Source: Gordonia westfalica (lineage in GTDB: Bacteria; Actinomycetota; Actinomycetes; Mycobacteriales; Mycobacteriaceae). Taken from it: a DNA stretch of 64,000 nucleotides. Location of the stretch: the NCBI RefSeq assembly GCF_900105725.1, contig NZ_FNLM01000034.1, positions 2,232,001 through 2,296,000 on the forward strand. The letters run 5' to 3'. A program made the translations under genes and the position numbers. This document shows, in pieces, positions 38,521 to 47,835 of this stretch (position 1 is the first letter of the stretch; every line of letters starts with the position of its first letter). Under the pieces are notes generated by a model. It was given only the letters and a program-made list of their open reading frames with translations. It was not told the origin of the DNA and did not search any database.

Positions 38521-39651
38521 TCAGGTCGCGGCGAGCGGTACACGCAGTATCCGGTCGTCACCCTCGACCGGGCGTCCGCGTCCGTCGGTATTACTCGTGC
38601 CCAACCACAGAGCCCCGTCGGGCGCGACGGCCACCGCGCGCAGCCGGCCGAAGGTGTCGGCGAGGACATCGACGGGCCGGCCCGCCGATTCGCCGGCGAG
38701 CGGGATCTCCCACAGCCGGCGACCGCGGAGCGCGGCCATGTAGGCACGGTCACCGAGGATGGCCAGCCCGGCGGGTGAGGCCTCCGATGTGCTCCAGGTG
38801 GCCTGCGGTGCGACGAATCGCGGGTCGTCGGACTCCCCTTCGACCGTCGGCCACCCGTAATTGCCGCCGCGTCGGATCAGGTTCAACTCATCCTGGCCGT
38901 TCTGGCCGAACTCCGTGGCCCACAGGCGGTTCGCAGAGTCGAACGCCAGACCCTCGATGTTGCGGTGACCGTACGACCAGACCTCATTGCCGAACGGGTT
39001 GCCTGCGGCGGCACGCCCGTCCCGATCAACTCGCAGGATCTTTCCGTTGAGCGATCGGACATCCTGTGCGACATCGGGTTCCGCCGCGTCTCCAACTGCG
39101 ACGAACAGATGTCCGGTGCTGTCGAACAGCAGGGCGCCACCATGATGGTTCGACGCGAAGTCGAGACCGGTGAGCAGCGGACGGGGATCGGTCAGCCGAT
39201 CGCCGTCGAATTCCATTCGGATCAGCCGATTGTCGTGGTCGGTCGTGTAGTACAGGTAGACCGCCGACTCGTCTCCCGGTGCCAGGGCGATGCCCTGGAG
39301 ACCGCCCTCGCCCCGCGGGGCGGCGTCGGCGACATCCCCGACCGTCGTCACCGGTCGGCCCGGTACGACACGCACCACCGTGGCGTCGTCGCGCTGGGTG
39401 ACCAGTGCGCTGCCGTCGCGCAGGAATGCGAACGCCCACGGGACATTCAGCCCGGACGCCACCGTGGTGATGCGGGTCGGGTCGACGGTCGTCGCGGTAC
39501 CGGTCGACGGCGCCGGCATGCCCGGCGCGGAGGGATCGGACGTGGGCGTGCCGGTTGTCCGTGACGACGAGTCGGGTGCACACGCGGCGACCACACCCAG
39601 ACCGCCCAGTGCGACGGCGGCGAGGAAGTCCCGACGATGCATACGAGCCAT
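38521..39651 (-). CDS. PQQ-dependent sugar dehydrogenase-like lipoprotein (Asd/YliI family)
   Basis: 376 residues. The N-terminus HRRDFLAAVALGGLGVVAAC has twin arginines and a lipobox Cys, so it is probably exported folded by Tat and anchored by lipid. The mature part is a six-bladed propeller of the soluble glucose/aldose dehydrogenase family: NVPWAFAFLRDGSALVTQRD, EGGLQGIALAPG, FASNHHGGALLFD, WSYGHRNIEGLAF and GGNYGWP. The His in SNHHGG and the loop residues suit PQQ binding. No pqq biosynthesis genes are in the window, so the cofactor would come from elsewhere or the activity differs. A second ATG at 39642 is equally good. Confidence 0.83.
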   Translation of the reverse strand: MARMHRRDFLAAVALGGLGVVAACAPDSSSRTTGTPTSDPSAPGMPAPSTGTATTVDPTRITTVASGLNVPWAFAFLRDGSALVTQRDDATVVRVVPGRPVTTVGDVADAAPRGEGGLQGIALAPGDESAVYLYYTTDHDNRLIRMEFDGDRLTDPRPLLTGLDFASNHHGGALLFDSTGHLFVAVGDAAEPDVAQDVRSLNGKILRVDRDGRAAAGNPFGNEVWSYGHRNIEGLAFDSANRLWATEFGQNGQDELNLIRRGGNYGWPTVEGESDDPRFVAPQATWSTSEASPAGLAILGDRAYMAALRGRRLWEIPLAGESAGRPVDVLADTFGRLRAVAVAPDGALWLGTSNTDGRGRPVEGDDRILRVPLAAT

Positions 39652-39730
39652 CAACCGAGGATCGCACGGGATCTGCGAGGTGTCGATGCGCGGAACCTGG
39701 CTCGGTCGGCGGAACAGTCCGCAGCCGGGA

Positions 39731-41377
39731 TCAGGCGGTGCCGAGGCGTTCGCGCAGGGCGACCTTCTGGATCTTGCCGGCCGCCGAGGTCGGCAGTTCC
39801 CCGACGACGAACACGTCGCGGATCTTCTTGTACGGCAGCACCTGTTCGGCGACGAACGCGGCCACCGCGTCCTCGTCGATGACGTGGCCGTCCTTGGGGA
39901 CCAGGAACGCGACCGGTTCCTGGCCGACGTGCCCGGCCTCCCGACCGACCACGGCGGCGGCCGCGACGTCGGCATGGGTCACCAGGATCTCCTCGAGCTC
40001 ACGCGGATACACGTTGTAGCCCTTGTAGATCAGCATGTCCTTGGCGCGGTCGCAGATGTAGATGCAACCGTCGGCGTCGCGGTAGGCGATGTCGCCGGTG
40101 TCCAGCCAACCGTCGACGAACTGTTCCGCCGTCTTCTCGGGATGGCCGAGGTAGCCGTCGGTGACCTGCGGACCGCGGACCCAGAGCTGTCCCCGCTCCC
40201 CTGCCGGCAAGACGATGCTCGGGTCGTCGGCGGCGCGGATCTCGACCTCGGTGTCGAAGGTCGGCAGGCCGACGCTGCCGAGCCGGTACTGCCCCTCGGC
40301 GGTGAGCGGCGCCGAGGACACCAGGCAGGTCGCCTCGGTGAGCCCGTAGCCCTCGACGATCGCCGCTGCGGGGAAGGCCTTCTCGAGTTGTTCGAGCGTC
40401 ACCAGGTCGATCGGGGCGGCGCCCGAGGAGACCACCCGCACCGACGTCAGATCACGCGACTCGACGTCGGGATGGACTGCCAGCGCATGCCACATCGCCG
40501 GGCTGCCGGTCACATACGACGCCCGGTGCTGCTCGATGAGGGCGAGCATGCGACCGGGTTCGAATCGTCCGGCGAACACATGGGTTGCGCCGCACAGCAA
40601 CAGGAACGACATGTTGATCAGGGCGTGCGCGTGGAACAGCGGCGACACGACGACGGTCGCGGCATCACCCGGGACCACGCCGCGGGCGGAGCCCTCGCGC
40701 GGCGTCAACCGCAGCAGCCCGTCGTCGCCGACCTCGATCGCGTGCCCTGCACGCCATCCGATCATCTGCGTGACGTTGCCGAGCACGTTGCGGTGCAGGA
40801 CCCGAACGCCTTTCGAGACACCGGTGGTCCCACCGGTGAACGCCAGGTGGGCGACGTCGTCGGAGGACACGGCGACCGCGGGCACCTCGGAATGTCCGGC
40901 GGTGAACTCCTCGAGTGAGGTGACCCGCACGCCCTCGACCGCAGCTGCCGTTCCGTCGACGACCACGACGGTGGACAGCGGCGAGTCGGCAGCCGCCGAC
41001 AGGAGCCGGTCGGACTGCTCGGCCTGCGTGAAGCCTGCCACCGCACCGGTTTCGACGATCTGGCGATGCAGACCAGGCACCGGCTGCAACGGGTTGACGA
41101 GCGTGACCGTCGCCCCGGCTCGCAACGAACCGTAGTACGCGACAACGAATTCGATGCTGTTGGTGAGGTAGATCAGCACCACGTCGCGTTCGGCGACGCC
41201 CGCCGACCGGAGCGCCGACGCGACCGCCGCCGAACGTGAGTCGAGTTCGGCGTAGGTCAGCGTCGTGTCGCCGTCGACCACGGCCGCACGGTCGCCGTAC
41301 AGGGCGGCCATGCTGGCCGGGACGACCGCCATGCTCGTATCCGGGTAGGTGAGCGTGGTCGCGGTCGCGGCACTCAT
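39731..41377 (-). CDS. Acyl-CoA synthetase (AMP-dependent ligase)
   Basis: 548 residues of the ANL superfamily: LAFTGGTTGVSKGVRVLH (P-loop), VEGYGLTEATCLVSS, WLDTGDIAYRDADGC, DRAKDMLIYKGYNVYP and the terminal TSAAGKIQKVALRERL with the catalytic Lys. It activates an aliphatic or aromatic acid to its CoA ester. The start codon overlaps the SDR gene's stop (four bases), and it lies in the minus-strand row MFS, thiolase, SDR, ligase, which would import, activate and degrade one acid. The acid is unknown. Confidence 0.9.
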   Translation of the reverse strand: MSAATATTLTYPDTSMAVVPASMAALYGDRAAVVDGDTTLTYAELDSRSAAVASALRSAGVAERDVVLIYLTNSIEFVVAYYGSLRAGATVTLVNPLQPVPGLHRQIVETGAVAGFTQAEQSDRLLSAAADSPLSTVVVVDGTAAAVEGVRVTSLEEFTAGHSEVPAVAVSSDDVAHLAFTGGTTGVSKGVRVLHRNVLGNVTQMIGWRAGHAIEVGDDGLLRLTPREGSARGVVPGDAATVVVSPLFHAHALINMSFLLLCGATHVFAGRFEPGRMLALIEQHRASYVTGSPAMWHALAVHPDVESRDLTSVRVVSSGAAPIDLVTLEQLEKAFPAAAIVEGYGLTEATCLVSSAPLTAEGQYRLGSVGLPTFDTEVEIRAADDPSIVLPAGERGQLWVRGPQVTDGYLGHPEKTAEQFVDGWLDTGDIAYRDADGCIYICDRAKDMLIYKGYNVYPRELEEILVTHADVAAAAVVGREAGHVGQEPVAFLVPKDGHVIDEDAVAAFVAEQVLPYKKIRDVFVVGELPTSAAGKIQKVALRERLGTA

Positions 41378-42138
41378 CGCGGAGCCATGCGGATCGCGCC
41401 GTCGAGGCGGATGGTCTCGCCGTTGAGGTACGCGTTCTCCAGGATGTTCGCAGCGAGCTGCCCGAACTCGTCGGGGCGGCCGAGTCGCGACGGGTTGGGG
41501 ATGCTCGCCGCGAGGGAGGCGCGCACGTCGTCACGCAGGCGGGCCAGCAGCGGGGTGTCCATGGTGCCGGGCGCGATGGTGTTGACGCGGATCAGCTTGC
41601 TGGCCAGGTCGCGGGCGGCGGTCAGGGTCATGCCGACGATGCCCGCCTTGGACGCCGTGTAGTTGATCTGGCCGATCTGGCCCTCGAACGCCGCGACCGA
41701 CGCGGTCATGATGATGGCGCCGCGCTCGCCGTCGATGGGCTCCAGACGCGCGATGCGCTCGGCACCCAGCGACAGCGCGTGGAACGATCCGACCAGGTTC
41801 AGCTTGATGACGAACTCGAAGTCCTCCGCCGATCCGGCCTTGCCCTCCTTGTCGAGGATGCGCATACGGCGGCCCGCGCCGGCGCAGTGCACGAGGCCAC
41901 GCAGGCCACCGCGCTCGTCGGCGACATCGAGTGCGGCCGCGAACTGTTCGGCATCGGTGATGTCGGCGGCGGCGAAGGAGGCCGCCGAACCGAGACCTTC
42001 GGCGACGGCCTGGCCGTCGGACGAGGGCAGGTCGATCAGGGTGACCAGGCCGCCGGCGTCGATGACCCGCTTGGCGGTGGCCAGGCCCAGACCGGAGGCG
42101 CCACCGGTGACCGCGACGGAGAGTCCCTTGAGTTCCAT
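41374..42138 (-). CDS. SDR-family 3-hydroxyacyl-CoA dehydrogenase (HSD17B10-like)
   Basis: 254 residues: VAVTGGASGLGLATAKRVID, then CAGAGRRMRILDKEG in place of the common NNAG loop, [13 protein letters not shown] for the catalytic pair and VNTIAPGTMDTPLLARL. The sequence around TGGASGLG and APGTMDTPLL is typical of type II 3-hydroxyacyl-CoA dehydrogenases, which act on branched or short acyl-CoA. It is flanked by thiolase and ligase genes on the same strand. Confidence 0.88.
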   Translation of the reverse strand: MELKGLSVAVTGGASGLGLATAKRVIDAGGLVTLIDLPSSDGQAVAEGLGSAASFAAADITDAEQFAAALDVADERGGLRGLVHCAGAGRRMRILDKEGKAGSAEDFEFVIKLNLVGSFHALSLGAERIARLEPIDGERGAIIMTASVAAFEGQIGQINYTASKAGIVGMTLTAARDLASKLIRVNTIAPGTMDTPLLARLRDDVRASLAASIPNPSRLGRPDEFGQLAANILENAYLNGETIRLDGAIRMAPR

Positions 42139-42176
42139 TGTGCTGATATGCCTTTCGAGTTCGGTTGACCGACAGG

Positions 42177-43310
42177 TCAGAGGAGTTCGAGGATGGTGGT
42201 GTTGGCCATGCCGCCGGCCTCACACATCGACTGGAGGCCGTAGCGGATCCCGTTGTCGCGCATGTGGTGCACGAGGCGGGTCATCAGGATGGCGCCCGAT
42301 CCGCCGAGCGGGTGGCCGACGGCGATCGCGCCACCGAGGGGGTTGAGGCGCTCGAGGTCGGCGCCTGTCTCGGCCTGCCACGCGAGCGGCACCGGGGCGA
42401 AGGCCTCGTTGATCTCGAAGGCCCCGATGTCGTCGATCGACAGTCCGGCACGCTTGAGCGCCTTGGCGGTCGACGGGATGGGGCCGGTCAGCATGACGAC
42501 CGGGTCGTCGGCGGCGACGACGGCGGTGTGGACGCGGGCGATCGGTGTCAGGCCATGGGATTTCGCGGTCTCCGACGACATGACCAGCAGGGCGCCCGAT
42601 CCGTCGGAGATCTGCGACGAGTTGCCGGCGTGGATGACGCCGTTCTCGGCGAACGCGGGCTTGAGCTTGGCGAGCGACTCCACGGTGCCGCCGCGGCGGA
42701 TGCCCTCGTCACCTTCGAGCACACCGGGGATCGGGGCGAGCTGAGCGTCGAAGGCGCCACGGTCGGCGGCGGCCGCGGCGAGCTCGTGTGAACGCAGCGA
42801 GAACTCGTCGAGGCGGGTGCGGTCGAATCCCCACTTCGCCGCGATGGTCTCCGCGCCGAGGCCCTGGCTGAACTTGTCGATGCCGTAGCGGTCGAGGACG
42901 GTCGCCGGGAAGTGTTCGCCACTGGGTGCCGAGCTGCCCATCGCGACACGGCTCATCGACTCCACGCCGCCGGCGATGACGACGTCCTGCTGGCCCGAGA
43001 TGACCGCGGCGGCCGCCTGGCTGACGGCCTGCTGGCTCGAGCCGCAGGCGCGGGTGACGGTGGTGCCCGGGACCGACTCCGGCCAGCCCGCGGCGAGGAT
43101 CGCGGTGCGGGCGATGTTGCCGGCCTGCTCGGAGGACTGGCTGACGCAACCCCACACGACGTCGTCGACGATCGCGGGGTCGATGCCGGTCCGCTCGACG
43201 AGAGCCTCGAGGACGTGGGCGGACAGGTCGGCCGGGTGGATTCCGGACAGGGCTCCACGGCGGCGTCCGATCGGGGCGCGGACGGCGTCGACGATCACTG
43301 CATCGCGCAT
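42177..43310 (-). CDS. 3-ketoacyl-CoA thiolase (second copy type)
   Basis: 377 residues, shorter than the first thiolase and of a different subgroup. The nucleophile region is TRACGSSQQAVSQAAAA; NEAFAPVPLAW, NPLGGAIAVGHPLGGSGAIL and QSMCEAGGMANTTIL provide the remaining catalytic elements. It stands 38 bases upstream of the SDR gene. It would cleave the ketoacyl-CoA made by that SDR. Confidence 0.9.
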   Translation of the reverse strand: MRDAVIVDAVRAPIGRRRGALSGIHPADLSAHVLEALVERTGIDPAIVDDVVWGCVSQSSEQAGNIARTAILAAGWPESVPGTTVTRACGSSQQAVSQAAAAVISGQQDVVIAGGVESMSRVAMGSSAPSGEHFPATVLDRYGIDKFSQGLGAETIAAKWGFDRTRLDEFSLRSHELAAAAADRGAFDAQLAPIPGVLEGDEGIRRGGTVESLAKLKPAFAENGVIHAGNSSQISDGSGALLVMSSETAKSHGLTPIARVHTAVVAADDPVVMLTGPIPSTAKALKRAGLSIDDIGAFEINEAFAPVPLAWQAETGADLERLNPLGGAIAVGHPLGGSGAILMTRLVHHMRDNGIRYGLQSMCEAGGMANTTILELL

Positions 43311-43367
43311 GAGGTCTCCTAAAGATGTCGGGCAGTGGATGGGAGTTGGAGTTGTGGAACCGAGGAC

Positions 43368-43446
43368 GTCCGTGAGCGGAAATCACCCGTCCTGATGAGC
43401 CGACCACGAACGGGTCTGGCGGACAAGTCGATTCCCGCTCACGGAC
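43368..43446. repeat. Inverted repeat in the MFS-thiolase gap
   Basis: GTCCGTGAGCGG and CCGCTCACGGAC enclose about 55 bases that themselves contain ACCCGT / ACGGGT. The unit lies between two genes of the same strand in a 174-base gap. It could be an end for the MFS transcript, an operator for the thiolase promoter, or a REP-like element. Confidence 0.55.
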
Positions 43447-43484
43447 GATGAGGTGCTGCCTATGAACGACGGGATGCCGCGGCG

Positions 43485-44879
43485 TCAGCCTTCGACGGCG
43501 ACCCGATGAGGACGCAGCCGGGCGCGGTCGCGCACCGGGTTGGCGAAGATCAGCGCCAGCACGGCGCACACCGAGGCCACGAGGCCCAGAACCTGGAAGG
43601 CCGTGGCGTATCCCTCGGCCGGGGTGGCCGCGGCGTCGACGATGACACCCGTGGCGTACGGGGCGACCAGTCCGCCGATGGCCATGATCGCCAGGAAGAC
43701 ACCGAGCGTGCCTGCGGTCTGACGCGGCGGGCAGATCTCGGCGACAGCGGCGTTGAGCAGCGGGAACACCATGGCGGCGAAACCGTAGCCGATCGAGAGG
43801 ATCAGGACGCACACGATCGGGGTGCCGATCGACGGCAGCAGGAACAGCAGGACACCGGAGAACAGGACGCCCACCGACGGGACGACGACACGCAGAACCC
43901 GCGGCGATGCGCCCCTGGTGATCATCCGGTCACTGGTCACCGAGCTGAGCAGCATGAGCGCGAGACCGACGATCGACGGGAAGGCGAACATCGAACCGGA
44001 CTGCAGCTGGCTGTAGCCCAGGCCGTCCTCGAAGTACGAGGGCAGCCAGGTGAGCACGACCGACACCAGGGCGTAGACGCTCATGACGAGCAGGGCGCCG
44101 GTGATGAACGTCGGTGCGAGGAAGATCTTCACCCACGGAGTGGCGGGCTCGGCGTCGACGGTGTCGGTCGCCTTGGCCTTGCCGCTCGCGATGTATGGCC
44201 CCGGACGCCAGGTCGACAGCCAGACGACGGCCCAGACCAGTCCCGCGGCGGCCAGGGCGAACAGTGCCCATCGCCAGCCGAAGCTGACCGTGATGAGGGT
44301 CAGCAGCGGGGCGATCGCGATCTTGGAGATCGACGCGGAACCCGCGAGCAGCGCGCCGGGCAGCGCACGGCGGGCGGGCGGGTGCCAGGCGTAGGCGGCG
44401 GTGTGCAGCAACGCCGACGACGGCCCTTCCGCCAGCCCCAGGAAGAGCCGGCTGATGAGCAGGACCGCGAGGGAGGCCACCACGATCATCGGCAGCATCG
44501 CCGCGGCCCAGCACAGTCCGAGGATGACCAGCGACCAGCGCAGGGTCATCCACTTGTTGAGCAGGCCGGCGAAGAATCCGCCGATGGTGAAGGTGAGGAA
44601 GAACAGGCTGCCGACGAGGCCTATCTGCGAGGCACTGAGGCCCAGTTCCTCGCGCAGCGGCTTGGCGATGATGCCGAGCACGGCCTTGTCGGCATAGTTG
44701 ATGACATACAGGCTGACCAGCAGGGAGGTCAGGCTCCAGGCGGTGAGCCGGGATTCGCCGAGCGGGCCGACGCCGCCGAAACGTCCGGGCGTCGCCTCGA
44801 AATCGGTGGTGTTGGGCGCAGCGGGGGCTGCTGCGGGATCTTTGCCGGAGCCTGATCCGGAGGCGGTCGTGACCGTCAT
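43485..44879 (-). CDS. MFS transporter, probable organic-acid uptake
   Basis: 464 residues with twelve hydrophobic segments. The first-helix motif NYADKAVLGIIAKPLREELG, followed by GLVGSLFFLTFTIGGFFAGLL and RLFLGLAEGPSSALL, resembles the anion:cation / aromatic-acid symporter-like part of the MFS. The N-terminal 45 residues are polar with Gly/Ser/Pro. It is the first gene of the minus-strand unit that continues with thiolase, SDR and ligase, and divergent from the acyl-CoA dehydrogenase pair, which fits a role in importing the pathway's acid. Confidence 0.85.
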   Translation of the reverse strand: MTVTTASGSGSGKDPAAAPAAPNTTDFEATPGRFGGVGPLGESRLTAWSLTSLLVSLYVINYADKAVLGIIAKPLREELGLSASQIGLVGSLFFLTFTIGGFFAGLLNKWMTLRWSLVILGLCWAAAMLPMIVVASLAVLLISRLFLGLAEGPSSALLHTAAYAWHPPARRALPGALLAGSASISKIAIAPLLTLITVSFGWRWALFALAAAGLVWAVVWLSTWRPGPYIASGKAKATDTVDAEPATPWVKIFLAPTFITGALLVMSVYALVSVVLTWLPSYFEDGLGYSQLQSGSMFAFPSIVGLALMLLSSVTSDRMITRGASPRVLRVVVPSVGVLFSGVLLFLLPSIGTPIVCVLILSIGYGFAAMVFPLLNAAVAEICPPRQTAGTLGVFLAIMAIGGLVAPYATGVIVDAAATPAEGYATAFQVLGLVASVCAVLALIFANPVRDRARLRPHRVAVEG

Positions 44880-45260
44880 TGGGGGAACCTCTTTCAGGCG
44901 AATGGTCTGAGAATAGACGGACCCGGAATTCAGTGGGGTGGATCACATCTGCGTTTGATTGAAACCACCGCCAAAGGGTGGCACAACGTTCGCTTGGCAA
45001 ACGGTCCGACTGCGTTTGCCTATGTGTCGAGAGCCACAGCGCCGCGAACAGACACCATTGGCTGGCCCTATCGGAGGGTTAGGCACGGAACGAAGCCTCC
45101 GCGGACGTTCCAGGGGAGGTCATTGGCTCGCGCTATCGCACCCTTAGCGCATCGCGTCTACTTCCGCCGGTCGAGGGACGGCATGCTTGGGTATGTTGCG
45201 TCCCACACCCGCCCGCCGGTGCGATCTGCACCGCCCACTCATGGGAGAGAACTCACCACC
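44880..45260. promoter_or_regulatory. Divergent promoter region between MFS and acyl-CoA dehydrogenase genes
   Basis: About 380 bases without a gene. An inverted repeat GGCAAACG (44996-45003) / CGTTTGCC (45013-45020) with a nine-base spacer is the clearest operator candidate and is of a size used by TetR- or FadR-type repressors. The upstream part contains a CCACCGCCAAAGGGTGG dyad at about 44966-44982. No regulator gene is adjacent, so the LysR pair at 32-34 kb or an outside gene would have to act here. Confidence 0.5.
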
Positions 45261-46457
45261 ATGACCCGCCTTGCGCAGACCCTGGGCCTCACCGAGATCC
45301 AGACGGAGATCGTCGCCAACGTGCGTTCCTTCGTCGACAAGCAGATCATCCCGAACGCTCAGGAACTCGAGCATGCGGACGAGTACCCGCAGGCCATCGT
45401 CGACGGCATGAGCGAGATGGGCCTGTTCGGCCTGATGATCCCCGAGGAATACGGCGGCCTCGGCGAATCGCTGCTGACCTACGCGCTCTGCGTCGAGGAA
45501 CTGGCCCGGGGCTGGATGAGTGTCTCCGGCGTCATCAACACCCACTTCATCGTCGCCTACATGCTGCGCCAGCACGGCACCGACGAGCAGAAGCAGCGGT
45601 TCCTGCCGCGGATGGCCACCGGCGAGGTGCGCGGTGCGTTCTCCATGTCCGAACCCGAACTCGGCTCCGACGTCGCGGCGATCAAGACGACCGCCAAGCG
45701 CGACGGCGACGACAACTACGTCATCAACGGCCAGAAGATGTGGCTGACCAACGGCGGGTCGTCGACTCTCGTTGCGGCGCTTGTCCGTACCGAGGAGGGT
45801 GAGGAGCGCCCGCACAAGAACCTGACCACCTTCCTGGTGGAGAAGCCCGCCGGTTTCGGCGAGGTCGTCCCCGGCCTGACCATCCCGCGCAAGCTGGACA
45901 AGATGGGCTACAAGGGAATCGACACCACCGAGCTCGTCTTCGACGGCTACCGCGCACCGGCCACCGACATCCTGGGCGGCGTGCCGGGCAAGGGCTTCGC
46001 GCACATGATGGACGGCGTCGAGGTCGGCCGCGTCAACGTCTCCGCGCGTGCATGCGGAATCGCCCAGCGCGCCTTCGAACTCGGAGTGAAGTACGCGCAG
46101 CAGCGGTACACCTTCGGCAAGCCCATCGCCGAACATCAGGCCATCGCCTTCTCGCTGGCCGAGATGGCGACCAAAGTCGAGGCCGCGCACCTGATGATGG
46201 TCAACGCCGCCCGGCTGAAGGACTCCGGCGAGCGCAACGACGTCGCCGCGGGTATGGCCAAGTACCTGTGCAGCGAATACTGCGCCGAGGTCACGCAGGC
46301 GTCGTTCCGCATCCACGGCGGCTACGGCTACTCCAAGGAGTTCGAGATCGAACGCCTGATGCGCGACGCACCCTTCCTGCTCATCGGCGAGGGCACCAGC
46401 GAGATCCAGAAGCAGATCATCTCCAAGGGACTCCTGCGCGAGTACCGCGAGCAGTGA
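45261..46457 (+). CDS. Acyl-CoA dehydrogenase
   Basis: 398 residues. The FAD-binding segment is unusual, FSMSEPELGSDVAAIKTTA, where most relatives have EPGAGSD; the remaining motifs are normal (KMWLTNGGSSTLVAAL, FRIHGGYGYSKEFEIERLMRD, GEGTSEIQKQIISKGLL). The ATG is used rather than upstream starts because GGGAGAGA precedes it and the upstream frame has the wrong composition. A second acyl-CoA dehydrogenase gene follows after 44 bases, so the two proteins may form a hetero-oligomer as known for some steroid side-chain enzymes, although those are usually shorter. Confidence 0.9.
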   Translation: MTRLAQTLGLTEIQTEIVANVRSFVDKQIIPNAQELEHADEYPQAIVDGMSEMGLFGLMIPEEYGGLGESLLTYALCVEELARGWMSVSGVINTHFIVAYMLRQHGTDEQKQRFLPRMATGEVRGAFSMSEPELGSDVAAIKTTAKRDGDDNYVINGQKMWLTNGGSSTLVAALVRTEEGEERPHKNLTTFLVEKPAGFGEVVPGLTIPRKLDKMGYKGIDTTELVFDGYRAPATDILGGVPGKGFAHMMDGVEVGRVNVSARACGIAQRAFELGVKYAQQRYTFGKPIAEHQAIAFSLAEMATKVEAAHLMMVNAARLKDSGERNDVAAGMAKYLCSEYCAEVTQASFRIHGGYGYSKEFEIERLMRDAPFLLIGEGTSEIQKQIISKGLLREYREQ

Positions 46458-46501
46458 CCACCCCCGATCCTGTCGGCACACAACACCTTTAGGAATTCTC
46501 C

Positions 46502-47659
46502 ATGCAGCGTCGCATCTTCACCGAGGACCACGAGGCCTTCCGCAAGACCATCCGGGACTTCATCGCCAAGGAAGTCGCGCCCGTCTACCACGACTGGGAG
46601 AAGCAGGGACACCCGCCGCGTGAGTTCTACAACCGGCTCGGCGATCTCGGCGTGCTCGGCATCGAGGCCCCCGAGGAGTTCGGCGGCGGCGGTGTCAGCG
46701 ACTTCACCTACTCGCTGGTGATCGCCGAGGAGACCTCCGCCGCGGGCGTCACCTTCGGCAGCTACTCGGTGCACTCGAACCTGATCCTCCCCTACCTGAT
46801 GGAGTACGGGACCCAGGAGCAGAAGGAGCGCTGGATCCCCGGATTCTGTTCCGGCGAAACCATGTTCGCGATCGCGATGACCGAGCCCGGTACCGGCTCC
46901 GACCTCGCGAACATCGCGACCACCGCGAAGCTGTCCGAGGACGGATCGCACTACGTGCTCGACGGCGCGAAGACCTTCATCACCGGCGGCGCCCTCGCCG
47001 ACCGCATCCTCGTCGTCGCCCGCACCACGCCGTTCGACCCCGAGAACCGTCGAGCAGGGCTCTCGATCCTGGTCGTCGACACCAAGTCCGAGGGCTTCGC
47101 GGTGGGACGCAAGATCGACAAGATCGGCCTGAAGGCCTCCGACACCGCGGAGCTGTCGTTCAGCTCGGTCAAGGTGCCCGTCGAGGATCTCCTCGGCGAG
47201 GAGGGTGCGGGCTTCAAGTACCTGAGCCACAACCTCGCCCAGGAACGGCTCACCATCGCGATCGGGGCGTCGGCCACCGCCGCGGCAGCCGTCCAGCACG
47301 CGATCGCCTACACCAAGGAGCGTGACGTCTTCGGCAGGCCGGTGGCCGCGTTCCAGAACACCAAGTTCGTGCTCGCCGAGTGCTCCGCCGAGGTCGAGGC
47401 GATCCGCACCCTCGTCGACCGTGCACTCGAACTGCACAACGAGGGCGAACTCACCGTCCCGGATGCGGCGCGCGCCAAGCTGTTCGCGACCGAGACCGCG
47501 GGCAAGGTCATCGACAAGTGCCTGCAACTGCACGGCGGTTACGGCTACGTCCTCGAGTACCCGATCGCCCGCCTGTACGCCGACACCCGTGTCACGCGCA
47601 TCTACGGCGGCACCAGCGAGGTCATGAAGACGATCATCGCGAAGGATCTGGGTCTGTAG
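46502..47659 (+). CDS. Acyl-CoA dehydrogenase
   Basis: 385 residues: FTEDHEAFRKTIRDFIAKEV at the N-terminus, AMTEPGTGSDLANIATTA, YVLDGAKTFITGG, and LHGGYGYVLEYPIARLYAD with YGGTSEVMKTIIAKDLGL. It belongs to the common medium/long-chain type and is not a close copy of the preceding dehydrogenase. It ends the plus-strand pair; a strong hairpin follows 12 bases after the stop. Confidence 0.9.
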   Translation: MQRRIFTEDHEAFRKTIRDFIAKEVAPVYHDWEKQGHPPREFYNRLGDLGVLGIEAPEEFGGGGVSDFTYSLVIAEETSAAGVTFGSYSVHSNLILPYLMEYGTQEQKERWIPGFCSGETMFAIAMTEPGTGSDLANIATTAKLSEDGSHYVLDGAKTFITGGALADRILVVARTTPFDPENRRAGLSILVVDTKSEGFAVGRKIDKIGLKASDTAELSFSSVKVPVEDLLGEEGAGFKYLSHNLAQERLTIAIGASATAAAAVQHAIAYTKERDVFGRPVAAFQNTKFVLAECSAEVEAIRTLVDRALELHNEGELTVPDAARAKLFATETAGKVIDKCLQLHGGYGYVLEYPIARLYADTRVTRIYGGTSEVMKTIIAKDLGL

Positions 47660-47671
47660 GTTCCCGCTTCG

Positions 47672-47722
47672 AGATCACGTTGCGTTTTGTCCCGGTTGCC
47701 GGGACAAAACGCAACGTGATCT
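47672..47722. terminator. 24-bp perfect hairpin
   Basis: The arms at 47672-47695 and 47699-47722 are exact complements with a three-base loop. The core is GTCCCGG-TTG-CCGGGAC, shared with the two palindromes near 24.1 and 25.1 kb. Here it stands after an operon and probably terminates it. Confidence 0.8.
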
Positions 47723-47835
47723 TGGATCGTGTAACGCTCCTCCCGCACATCGCGAAATCAGTGCCGGATAGCAGCATCGAGTACGCGCTCTGCGAGCACG
47801 TGTGATCTGCTTACCTGATTGGTTGCTGAGGGAAA

